DNA of 64,000 nucleotides from Chlorogloeopsis sp. ULAP01. GTDB taxonomy: Bacteria; Cyanobacteriota; Cyanobacteriia; Cyanobacteriales; Nostocaceae. Below the pieces are notes generated by a model, which had not been told where the DNA came from, made no database searches, and worked only from the letters and a program-made list of their open reading frames with translations. The stretch covers positions 383,458 to 447,457 of the forward strand of contig NZ_JAUDRH010000007.1 of NCBI RefSeq assembly GCF_030381805.1, in the 5' to 3' direction. Both the position numbers and the translations under genes were made by a program. The first letter of the stretch is position 1. The number at the start of each line of letters is the position of its first letter. Shown here piece by piece: positions 18,601-26,953 of the stretch.

Positions 18601-19650
18601 TTAAAGTAAAAAGATTCCTATCAATACAATGTTGGTTAGTCCAAACGCAAATGGAACAAGCCAACGAGCCGTGCGATCAATTTTTGATGATAGCTCTTTA
18701 TGTGTTTCTAAATTAATCCGATGTTTTACTACAGTATAGATAATTACTAAAGTGATAAAAATATAAACTACTAGAATAAATCCATTAAGGTAAGTTACAT
18801 AAGCAACTTTTGGCAAGTCTTCTGCAATAACAATATTAAATGCGATCGCTGATAATAAAGAACTAGTAGCTATAACAGTATTTGATTCAAAAGAGCGAGA
18901 CCAAAATACTGTCCACGAAATAGCAATTATAAATAATAATGGCAGAATTATATTTAAAATATATGGTACAGAATAACGCGAAATATTGATTTCATATATA
19001 AACTCAGGATAAGACACTTCTTCAAACTCCGACTTTTTTGAGCCGACTAATGCGTTATATTCTCCAATTGTCCATCCTGTCAAAAAAGCGTTTGGAGATT
19101 TACCAGTTGTACGCTTATCAACAATAAAATTTATGTCTTTAGTATTATATAAAGGAGCTGTGAGAATTAATCTTAGTCTTTGAGAATCAAAAGAGAATTT
19201 TTTCAAATTGATTTCATCATTAAATCGACCTGTAAATCGTTCTTTATAATATACAGTACCATCAGGTTTAACTTTTAATTCTGTATAAACGGTTTCTCGC
19301 TCGCGCTCAATATTTAAAAATTTGACATTAGGTAACCAGATTTCTCCTATTTGGTAAGTTTTATAATTTACACCATTTTGGGTTGGTTTAAATACCAAAC
19401 GTTTATCTTTCCAAGTTAAAAGTAAGTAAGCATCCAATGTAAAAGCTTCTTCTTTTTCATCAAAATCATCAAAATCGACCAGATATACACCTACAGCAAC
19501 TTGAGTAGGATTATTGGTGTCAGGACGACTTGTGGTAATTTGACGTGTAGTTTCTTCTGGAGGTTCTTGCGCCTTTAGTTTTGGTACATTCAAAGATAGA
19601 CAAAGAGAAAGCAAAGATAATAGAACAATTGACTTTTTACGCATAATCAT
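18601..19650 (-). CDS. Pentameric ligand-gated ion channel (prokaryotic Cys-loop receptor homologue)
   Basis: A 349-residue protein. A signal peptide (about 1-27, ending KLKA) is followed by an extracellular beta-sandwich (about 45-222) with VGVYLVDF, the WLP motif (EIWLPNVKF) and FSFDSQRLRL at the place of the canonical Cys-loop Pro-Phe-Asp. Four transmembrane helices follow: TM1 about 224-250 (SVPYILNIILPLLFIIAIS), TM2 about 254-277 (SNTVIATSSLLSAIAFNIVIAE), TM3 about 284-308 and TM4 about 329-349. The Cys pair of animal receptors is absent, as in GLIC and ELIC. The TM2-TM3 loop keeps LPKVAYVTYLNGF. It should form a homopentameric channel in the plasma membrane. The ligand is unknown; GLIC responds to protons. 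It stands alone, 321 bases downstream of the epimerase gene. Confidence 0.9.
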   Translation of the reverse strand: MIMRKKSIVLLSLLSLCLSLNVPKLKAQEPPEETTRQITTSRPDTNNPTQVAVGVYLVDFDDFDEKEEAFTLDAYLLLTWKDKRLVFKPTQNGVNYKTYQIGEIWLPNVKFLNIERERETVYTELKVKPDGTVYYKERFTGRFNDEINLKKFSFDSQRLRLILTAPLYNTKDINFIVDKRTTGKSPNAFLTGWTIGEYNALVGSKKSEFEEVSYPEFIYEINISRYSVPYILNIILPLLFIIAISWTVFWSRSFESNTVIATSSLLSAIAFNIVIAEDLPKVAYVTYLNGFILVVYIFITLVIIYTVVKHRINLETHKELSSKIDRTARWLVPFAFGLTNIVLIGIFLL

Positions 19651-19971
19651 TTTGATTGACTGATAGATTTTAACTCAAATTTTTTCCATAATTAAGAAAT
19701 TTATTAGGAAACTTAAAATTGTCTAGAAGTGTTTAGAAAACAATGAGCCTCCCTACTCCCCTTTTTAAGGCTAATGTGTATACACAAAATGATTTAATTA
19801 CTCCAAATTCTCTTTTTTCTCTCTCCCAGGCTCCAACCTGGGAAAGTATTGATTGAGGCTCCGCCTCATGAAGAGGAGACGGAGCTTCACAGTTTTCATT
19901 ACCATGCAGAGCATGGTGACGAGAAAAATGGTAACAAGAAATTATGGGTATTTAATCAGGCAAATAAACTA
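19651..19971. repeat. Intergenic hairpin-rich repeat
   Basis: It contains CCCAGG-CTCCAA-CCTGGG near 19826-19843 and GGCTCCGCCTC..GAGGAGACGGAGC near 19857-19886, a repeat style found in many cyanobacterial intergenic regions. It separates the epimerase gene from the channel gene and could end the long upstream transcript. No frame is supported. Confidence 0.45.
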
Positions 19972-22098
19972 TCAAACTAAACTGACTTCTTCATTCAGTT
20001 CACTTTGCTCGATCGCTTCTTTCACTGCTCCTTGAGCGCCTGAAATTGTAATGCTAAAATTACCACCTGCTTTTTGTTTATAAAAAGCAAGATATCGCAA
20101 ACTCTCATCAGAAATTGACTTGAGATCTTCCATATTTAAGACAACACCTGTAACTCCATGAGCTTTTTCCAGTTCTTCTTTGAGATACTTCAACATACTT
20201 GGCTCTAGAGAGCCAGCCATGTTAATCTTCGCAACCCCATCAGTTACTTCCATCAGATCGGCATCGAAATCAATATCGGCAGGTATTATCCGCACCCTAA
20301 TTTTTATTTCCGTCTGATCGGTTGGTAATTTGATTGTCAATGCTTCGGCATCAAAATCAATATATTTATGTCCGTTAATCCATACTTCATCAATCCGAAT
20401 ACTACCGGGTGGCAGAATATCTGGCTGTACACGCAAGATATTGTCTGGAAAACCTCCGGGCTGGGGCTTGAAGAAGAAATCCATTGGTTCCTTATTAATC
20501 AGCAAGTTGGTATAAATAGCAGCCAGGTAGCACAACTCAAAAGAGTGATAACCTGCCATTGAGTGACTGCCCTTACCGCGTTCAGTACCAAGTGCGTAGG
20601 GTTGTCCATTGGCCAAAACGTTGAAATAGACACCACCAGAATCAGTATCCAAGAAGTACGCGTTATAAAAAGCAGCACCTTCTCTAGCAAACTGGATGAA
20701 ATTAGGATCTTTATAAACACCAGCCATGATGTAGTAGGCTAGAATTCCTTGCTCTTGTTGCCACCAAGCCTTGCGATCGTGCCAGACAAGGCGATGAAAT
20801 TTTTGACCTGGAGCTAATACCCGTTCTACCATGTCATACCAACCACCGCGCTGGCGATCGCAACCCACGCTAGGGATAATATGACCAATTTTTTCAGCAA
20901 AATCTTTATATGTTTCTTTTGCCTTGAGGCTATGCATCCGTGTCAAATTCCAGGCAATTTTTAGGTTGTGTCCTACAATTGCTCGATTTTGCTGTACTGT
21001 CTGGTAATCTTTTGACCAGTCATCATTGAACTTCTCTTGCACAAAAGGACTATTGCTATAGTCGGGGAAGTAAGTTGCGATCGTGTCAAAGGTATATTCC
21101 AAAAAGTCAGCGTATTCTTGTTCGCCAGTGGCAAGCCAGAGATTAATCAAATAGGCAGGAGCATGATCACCAACAGAGTTCCAATTCTTTTTAGCCCGAT
21201 TTCGTCCTAAAGACTCGCTATAGGGACTAAGGGTAATTGGATCGATGTGAGAGTAGTAACCACCTTTTTGAGTTTTGTCTTTGAAAAAGCGGTGAAATAA
21301 GTTGACTGTTGCCTTAATATCACGTATTATCCGGGAATCGCCTGTAATCCGGTAAGTTTGAGTAGGGCCAGCCAAAGCGTAAATCTGCTCGTAGCAAGGA
21401 ATAGCATCGTAATCATCACCAAACTCAGAGGCAAAGATTTTTTGCTCGCTGCCGTCCTCCTTAATGTCAACGGCATGATACCAGTAGCAAATACCTTCGC
21501 TTTCGTCACGAAAGCGCATATGTTCGCGCAAATATTTCGTGCCTTTTTCGGCAGCTTCTAAGAAATGGTCATCCCCAGTCAGTAAATAAGCAGAAGCAAA
21601 GCCATAAACTAAACGAGAGATCGTATCCGTTTCTTGACGCCCAGATTTTTGCTTATCTCCTGTGATCGTCAAGTTGGTACGGTATTGGGAGTAGTCAATT
21701 TCGCCGTCGCCAAACTCGGCTTTAATGTAGAATTCGGCTAACTCCCGCACCTGTTTTATCCACCAGTTTTGCTTTTCAAATAAATACTCGTTCTCGGTAC
21801 GGCCTAAAAAAACAATGTGCTTGGCTTCAAAATTTTGCTCGCTGTTTTCCGCATCTGGGTAGAAGACGCCGTAGACAAATACAAATCGTCCTGGCACCAG
21901 CATTTCTCGCATCTGGGCAGTGGCATCGCGATACGCCTCTCCCAAGTTACGTATGAGTTCGGCAAAGACAGTGGGGGTTAATTGGACTAAAAACTCTCGA
22001 TTATCGGAGGTTTTTAAACCAAAGGCGTCTTTAGTCTTGTCGAATTGGGTAACATACCCAGCAATTAAGTCTGAGAAGGAAAATTCTATTTTATTCAT
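19972..22098 (-). CDS. AGE-family epimerase/isomerase fused to a STAS domain
   Basis: A 708-residue protein with three parts. Residues about 1-105 form an OB-like or accessory domain (SDLIAGYVTQFD..LVPGRFVFVYGVF). Residues about 110-560 are an (alpha/alpha)6-barrel of the N-acylglucosamine 2-epimerase superfamily: GYYSHIDPITL, WNSVGDHAPAYL, RAIVGHNLKIAWNL and RLVWHDRKAWWQQEQ, where family members hold their catalytic His residues. Residues about 600-705 are a STAS domain (ANINMAG-type strands, GVTGVVLNMEDLKSISDESL), usually a regulatory partner-binding module. The combination suggests a sugar epimerase whose activity or location is controlled through the STAS part. It lies 46 bases after glgX in the same direction. 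Confidence 0.8.
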   Translation of the reverse strand: MNKIEFSFSDLIAGYVTQFDKTKDAFGLKTSDNREFLVQLTPTVFAELIRNLGEAYRDATAQMREMLVPGRFVFVYGVFYPDAENSEQNFEAKHIVFLGRTENEYLFEKQNWWIKQVRELAEFYIKAEFGDGEIDYSQYRTNLTITGDKQKSGRQETDTISRLVYGFASAYLLTGDDHFLEAAEKGTKYLREHMRFRDESEGICYWYHAVDIKEDGSEQKIFASEFGDDYDAIPCYEQIYALAGPTQTYRITGDSRIIRDIKATVNLFHRFFKDKTQKGGYYSHIDPITLSPYSESLGRNRAKKNWNSVGDHAPAYLINLWLATGEQEYADFLEYTFDTIATYFPDYSNSPFVQEKFNDDWSKDYQTVQQNRAIVGHNLKIAWNLTRMHSLKAKETYKDFAEKIGHIIPSVGCDRQRGGWYDMVERVLAPGQKFHRLVWHDRKAWWQQEQGILAYYIMAGVYKDPNFIQFAREGAAFYNAYFLDTDSGGVYFNVLANGQPYALGTERGKGSHSMAGYHSFELCYLAAIYTNLLINKEPMDFFFKPQPGGFPDNILRVQPDILPPGSIRIDEVWINGHKYIDFDAEALTIKLPTDQTEIKIRVRIIPADIDFDADLMEVTDGVAKINMAGSLEPSMLKYLKEELEKAHGVTGVVLNMEDLKSISDESLRYLAFYKQKAGGNFSITISGAQGAVKEAIEQSELNEEVSLV

Positions 22099-22144
22099 TG
22101 GATTTACTTGTAAAAACTAAAGAAAAACAGAGAAATTCACAAAA

Positions 22145-24241
22145 CTATTTAGAAATCAGCACCACAACACTGCGACTCTGAACCCAGTAAGTCTTAGTTG
22201 TGACAAGAGTTTCCTTACCTTGTTCTGCAATGTCTAAGGGGGATGGCTGGGAAGTGTCTACCGTTCTATACCACTGTCTGCCTGCAACGGTAGGAATTTC
22301 AAAATCAAGCCCTTCCCAGTACATATTCAGCATGACGTGAATATCTACCTCCTCGTTGAAGCCCCCCAAGGTAAAGGCTAAAACACGAGCTTCAGGATCG
22401 TTCCAACCTGGGCTATATAGTTGGCAACCATGCCAGGAAATATCTGCTAATCCGCGCTCATTCATCTCCCCACTAAAGAAACGCGGTCGGTGCAGAATAG
22501 AATGGTGCTTGCGAAAGTCAATCATCAGTTTAAAAAACCGATAGATATGGGGATATTTCTGCAACTGCTGCCAATTAAACCAGCTAATCTCGCTATCTTG
22601 GCAGTAAGCGTTATTATTTCCTTGTTGGGAGTGCCTCACCTCATCACCCGCCAAGATCATCGGCACGCCTTGGGATAGTAAGAGAATAGCGGCAAAATTC
22701 TTGACTTGGCGATCGCGCAAGTCTTCAACCCAGCGATCATCCGTTTCACCCTCAACCCCACAATTCCAACTCAAATTATCATTGATGCCATCACGATTAT
22801 CTTCGCCATTGGCTTCATTGTGTTTATAGTTGTAGGAGACTAAATCATTTAGCGTGAAGCCATCGTGACAGGTAATGAAATTAATACTGTTAATCGGTAA
22901 ATGCCCGCTTGATTGGTAGATATCAGCACTGCCACCAATGCGTGAGGCAACGGCACCAACCAGCCCTGGATCTCCTTTGAGGAAGCGGCGAATATCATCC
23001 CGATAACGCCCGTTCCATTCCGCCCACCGATATCCAGGATAGTAGCCAATCTGATATAGCCCCGCAGCATCCCAGGCTTCAGCAATGATTTTTGTGTCGG
23101 CTAAAGTTTCAGATAGTTCAATATTCCACACCACAGGAGGGTATGCCATCGGCGCACCGTCTTCACCGCGAGAAAGTATTGACCCTTCATCAAACCGGAA
23201 GCCGTCTACGTGCATTTCTCGCACCCAAAATTCCAAACATTCTAAAATGAACTTATCTGCGATCGGATGGTTGCAGTTAAACGTGTTACCACAACCTGTA
23301 TAGTCCATGTAGTACTGTTTGTCTCCAGAAACGAGATGGTAATAGATACTGTTATCAAAGCCTTTGAAGTTGATGGTCGGCCCTAAATGATTACCTTCAT
23401 CGGTGTGATTGAAGACAACATCTAAAATTACTTCAATGCCCGCTTTGTGTAGCGCCTTAACCATATCCCGGAATTCTCGAATCTGGTTGCCAACCTCTGG
23501 ATAAACACAATAGTGACTGTGGGGGGCGAAAAAGCTAACTGTACTATATCCCCAGTAGTTTGTTAGTGGCTTGCCATTAACTTCCCGCAGTACTTGCTTG
23601 TAATCGAACCCAAAAATTGGCAGCAGTTCCACGGCGGTGATGCCCAATTCCTTGAGATAAGGGATTTTCTCAATTACTGCCAAAAAAGTACCAGGTTGTT
23701 GGCAACCTGAGCTAGGCGACTGGGTAAATCCCCTGACGTGCATTTCATACACGATCGTCTCACTCATCGGGCGATTAATTGGGCGATCGCCTTCCCAGTC
23801 ATAATCTGAGATGTCGATGACTACACTTCGCGCTGAGGTAGCCAGATTATCTCCCTCTCCACAAGCATCAGCCCGGTTCCACAGATCGGCAGTATTTCCT
23901 TTCGCGTAAGGATCAATCAGAACTTTGTTCTTATTAAAGCGGTGTCCGGCATTAATGTCATGCGGCCCGTCTACACGATAAGCATAGTGAATTCCTGGTT
24001 TCAAACCCCTCACATAAACGTGCCAGAAGTGAAAGGTTTTATTCACTTTCGGATCTAACTCAATAACCTGTATTGGTTCGATAGCATCATGCTTATCAAA
24101 TAACAAAAGTTGTACTTCTGTAGCATGTTGTGAAAAAACCGCAAAGTTCACCCCTTCTCGATCCGGTGTTGCACCTAGAGGATGTGGCCGTCCCTTCTCT
24201 GTTATATATGTAGTTTTAGGTGCATCTACTATCAACGTCAT
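22145..24241 (-). CDS. glgX: Glycogen debranching enzyme (isoamylase type, GH13)
   Basis: A 698-residue enzyme. The N-terminal CBM48-like domain (about 15-140, HPLGATPDREGVNFAVFSQHA) is followed by the GH13 barrel. The catalytic residues are Asp351 (GFRFDEGSIL, nucleophile), Glu388 (IIAEAWDAAG, acid/base) and Asp460 (TCHDGFTLND, transition state). NYKHNEANGEDNRDG and WNCGVEGETDD are typical of GlgX/TreX. It cleaves alpha-1,6 branches of glycogen in the cytoplasm. It is 26 bases downstream of the DJ-1/PfpI gene and 46 bases upstream of the AGE-STAS gene, so it is in the long minus-strand run. Length and motifs are complete. Confidence 0.93.
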   Translation of the reverse strand: MTLIVDAPKTTYITEKGRPHPLGATPDREGVNFAVFSQHATEVQLLLFDKHDAIEPIQVIELDPKVNKTFHFWHVYVRGLKPGIHYAYRVDGPHDINAGHRFNKNKVLIDPYAKGNTADLWNRADACGEGDNLATSARSVVIDISDYDWEGDRPINRPMSETIVYEMHVRGFTQSPSSGCQQPGTFLAVIEKIPYLKELGITAVELLPIFGFDYKQVLREVNGKPLTNYWGYSTVSFFAPHSHYCVYPEVGNQIREFRDMVKALHKAGIEVILDVVFNHTDEGNHLGPTINFKGFDNSIYYHLVSGDKQYYMDYTGCGNTFNCNHPIADKFILECLEFWVREMHVDGFRFDEGSILSRGEDGAPMAYPPVVWNIELSETLADTKIIAEAWDAAGLYQIGYYPGYRWAEWNGRYRDDIRRFLKGDPGLVGAVASRIGGSADIYQSSGHLPINSINFITCHDGFTLNDLVSYNYKHNEANGEDNRDGINDNLSWNCGVEGETDDRWVEDLRDRQVKNFAAILLLSQGVPMILAGDEVRHSQQGNNNAYCQDSEISWFNWQQLQKYPHIYRFFKLMIDFRKHHSILHRPRFFSGEMNERGLADISWHGCQLYSPGWNDPEARVLAFTLGGFNEEVDIHVMLNMYWEGLDFEIPTVAGRQWYRTVDTSQPSPLDIAEQGKETLVTTKTYWVQSRSVVVLISK

Positions 24242-24267
24242 AACCCACTTCCTCTGTAATCTGATAT

Positions 24268-24909
24268 TTATGAAGCCAGCATTTCAATAATCTTTTTGGC
24301 AAACAAATGACAATGAGCACCGGTGCGTCCTGTGACTAAATCCCCATCCACAACCACATCTTCATCGGTGTAGATTGCACCCATATTCACAACATCGCCA
24401 TGCAAATTGTTATGGCAGGTGACGTGACGACCACGCACCAGTTCTGGTACAGGTGCAACTAGCCACATCCCATGACAAATTATGCCTTTAAGAATATTTT
24501 TATTAGCAAAAGCTTGTTTAATAAATCCTGTTGCTGGTGGGAGTTTACTCAAATCGTCTGTGTACCTGAGGCGATCAGACACAAAAGCAGACGGTACAAT
24601 TATGGCAGCATAGGTATTGAGTTCGTCATCATCTATATTTTCAAAGCTTTCATTACAATCAAGCGGTGCATGATATTCATGTCCCTTGAAAGTTATAGAC
24701 TGCTGACCCCACAAGCGGGTGAGAAGATGAGCTTCAGCACCTTCTTCTGCAAAGCGGTAATGGTAGTACCAAATTTCGTGTTCGTAAAAGTCACTCTCAA
24801 TTAGGATGCCAATTTTTTTCCCTTTCAGTGTTGCTGTTTCTTCCTGGCTTTTAGGTACACCCTTTAAGTGATGCTGAGTTCCCGATTTATCTAAATGAGA
24901 AACTAACAT
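24268..24909 (-). CDS. DJ-1/PfpI family protein
   Basis: A 213-residue protein of the class I glutamine amidotransferase-like superfamily. KKIGILIESDFYEHEIWYY gives the first strand with the conserved acidic residue, and GIICHGMWLVAP is the nucleophile elbow with Cys145. HCHLFAKKI lies near the C-terminus. Members are proteases, chaperones, hydratases or glyoxalases; the exact activity cannot be told. It is inside the eleven-gene run, between SnoaL and GlgX. A second, different member (32569-33432) is the first gene of that run. Confidence 0.8.
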   Translation of the reverse strand: MLVSHLDKSGTQHHLKGVPKSQEETATLKGKKIGILIESDFYEHEIWYYHYRFAEEGAEAHLLTRLWGQQSITFKGHEYHAPLDCNESFENIDDDELNTYAAIIVPSAFVSDRLRYTDDLSKLPPATGFIKQAFANKNILKGIICHGMWLVAPVPELVRGRHVTCHNNLHGDVVNMGAIYTDEDVVVDGDLVTGRTGAHCHLFAKKIIEMLAS

Positions 24910-24976
24910 AGTCTATTTCCTACAGTCTTAAAGTTGTCTTTGGTTGACTGCTCCGCTCTACCAATGACTTTTGTAA

Positions 24977-25408
24977 TTACGACACCTGCGTTTTTGTTGC
25001 GATCGCGTCGAGTTGTTTGAGCAAACCCAATTCGTCCATGCTAGTCCACACTTCCTGGATTTTGCTGTTAGCAAAGCGAAAGATGGAGATTCCCGAATAG
25101 GTTAACGGTTTGCCAGTAGGTGTAATGCCTCGAAACTCCTGTTGATGTGTTCCATGTACAGTCCAGCGAGCAACAACTTTCTCTCCTTCAACAATTTGAT
25201 CGTCAATAGTGTGTTGGAAACCGAAAGCAGTGCGGAACATACCGAGATATTGTTTGAATACATCGCGATTTACTGGCTCGGAACTCCCGGCAGCATAGAA
25301 AGTGCAATTAGGGAAAAATAGTTCATCAACTAAATCTAAATTGCCCCCATCCACAGCATCCCGATAAAAGCGATCGCGGACAATAGTTTTGTAGTCTTCA
25401 ACAGACAC
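24977..25408 (-). CDS. SnoaL-like ester cyclase / NTF2-fold protein
   Basis: A 143-residue protein of the SnoaL-like family: YKTIVRDRFYRDAVDGGNLD at the start, ELFFPNCTFYAAGSS, ARWTVHGTHQQEFRGITPTGK and a C-terminal WTSMDELGLLKQL. These are alpha+beta cone folds that bind small hydrophobic ligands, some with cyclase or hydrolase action. GTG 25408 is preferred because GGAG lies eight bases upstream; the TTG two codons earlier is too close. 23 bases separate it from the ankyrin-NTF2 gene, and 67 from the next gene. Confidence 0.82.
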   Translation of the reverse strand: MSVEDYKTIVRDRFYRDAVDGGNLDLVDELFFPNCTFYAAGSSEPVNRDVFKQYLGMFRTAFGFQHTIDDQIVEGEKVVARWTVHGTHQQEFRGITPTGKPLTYSGISIFRFANSKIQEVWTSMDELGLLKQLDAIATKTQVS

Positions 25409-25431
25409 TATCAAATCTCCTTATTTGGAAC

Positions 25432-26892
25432 TTAAGAATTTCCCGTCGTTTTAGAGTGAATCAGTTTTGGAATCTCACCTTCTGAACCAAATACGTCAAC
25501 AGCAATATCCCAAGGTGTTTTACCGTCATGTCCTTTCAAATCTAATCTGGCACCGCCTTTAATCAGGATCTCTGCACATTCGCTATATCCATGCCAAAGC
25601 GCATCGTGAAGGGGGGTGTAACCGTTGATTGGCCCCTGAACATCCAAATCGATATCGGGGTGTTCGACCAGCATTTTCAAAATTTCCGGATTACCGTTAT
25701 AAGTTGCTTTATGAATCGGAGCGCCTTTAAACACCCAATCTTCGACTCTGACTTTAGCACCAGCCTTGAGAAGTTCTCTGACAATTTCTGTGTGTCCATC
25801 ACGGGCGGCAACTAAAAGGGGAGTATGCCCATCTAAAAAAGAATTGATATGAGGATAAACAGTATTAACATCAGATTTATTCTCTATTAGCTGCTTAACT
25901 GTCTCAAAATCACCCTGATTGGTTGCTGCCATGACTTTTTGAGACTCAATGCTTTCTTGGGCAGCTTTTCTGCCCGCGTCAATGATTTCTTTAATGGTGA
26001 TAAATTTTTGTTTTTCTTCCCCTTGGTTAACATTGAGTTCAAAGTTGAGATGATCGTCTAAAGTAAAGCCATAGTGGGTACTCAAACGCAGATTTGCTCC
26101 CCGTTCAACGATTAGCCTCACCAATTCTGGCCACTTGTACCACAGAGCATCCATAATTGGGGTATGCCCCATTGTGGGGGTAACAGCATCAAAAAATGCT
26201 CCAGCATCGAGTAGCAGCTTTGCAACTTCGACACTACCACCCTGACAAGCTTTGTGCAAAGGAGTCGCCCCGGTTTTGCTATCAACAGTCAGAACATCTG
26301 CACCAGCATCTAACAACAATTTCACCATTTCAGCATTGCCATGACAGGCTGCGGTCATTAATACTGTTAATCCATTTTCTGGATTGCGGGTATTAGGATC
26401 TGCACCCTGTTGCAGCAAACTCTCGGCTGCTTCAATATGATCATTTTCTACAGCTTCGATCAAACGCGCTCTTGAATCTCCCCGCAATGCAGCAATAATT
26501 GGGGAGGGATCGCAGTAGGATTTCCATTTGACAATCTTGCCATTGTGAATCTGCATCCAAGTGGCAAAAGTGATATCAAAGGTGAGTCCAGTCGCTTTGA
26601 CTGTTGTGATATCATGCACTGTGCCAAATGCCTGATCGCCTTGGACGACCAAATCAAGTGGTTTAAAAACCTTCACATCAGCAATGCGATCGCGGGCTTG
26701 AAAGGATTGAGTCACCTCAGCCACACCGTGGGATGTGCCAATCCAAGGAATAATATCGCTGACGCCCTTGACAGGTTGTAGATTAACCCACTCGATATCG
26801 TCTGCCAGACAACTCATCGCAGTTTCATAGTCAGCTCGATCTAGAGCTTGAAACCACTTTTCGGCAACTTTCTGTGTTTCTTCCTGGCTCAT
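25432..26892 (-). CDS. NTF2/SnoaL domain fused to ankyrin repeats
   Basis: A 486-residue protein. The N-terminal 130 residues are an NTF2-like domain of the SnoaL class (VAEKWFQALDRADYETAMSC, ending WMQIHNGKIVKWKSYCDP). Then come about nine ankyrin repeats (about 140-470), several with the full G-x-TPLH-A pattern: NGLTVLMTAACHGNAEMV, TGATPLHKACQGGSVEVA, DGHTPLLVAARDGHTEIV, NGYTPLHDALWHGYSECA. A break of less regular sequence lies at about 275-330. The repeats suggest protein-protein contact, perhaps with another enzyme of the cluster. No signal peptide. 61 bases downstream of the GMC gene. Confidence 0.85.
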   Translation of the reverse strand: MSQEETQKVAEKWFQALDRADYETAMSCLADDIEWVNLQPVKGVSDIIPWIGTSHGVAEVTQSFQARDRIADVKVFKPLDLVVQGDQAFGTVHDITTVKATGLTFDITFATWMQIHNGKIVKWKSYCDPSPIIAALRGDSRARLIEAVENDHIEAAESLLQQGADPNTRNPENGLTVLMTAACHGNAEMVKLLLDAGADVLTVDSKTGATPLHKACQGGSVEVAKLLLDAGAFFDAVTPTMGHTPIMDALWYKWPELVRLIVERGANLRLSTHYGFTLDDHLNFELNVNQGEEKQKFITIKEIIDAGRKAAQESIESQKVMAATNQGDFETVKQLIENKSDVNTVYPHINSFLDGHTPLLVAARDGHTEIVRELLKAGAKVRVEDWVFKGAPIHKATYNGNPEILKMLVEHPDIDLDVQGPINGYTPLHDALWHGYSECAEILIKGGARLDLKGHDGKTPWDIAVDVFGSEGEIPKLIHSKTTGNS

Positions 26893-26953
26893 GGCTCACC
26901 TCAGTACTTAATAACTCAATGGCGGTTAACCTGAATGCGAAAAAAGAAAAAAT

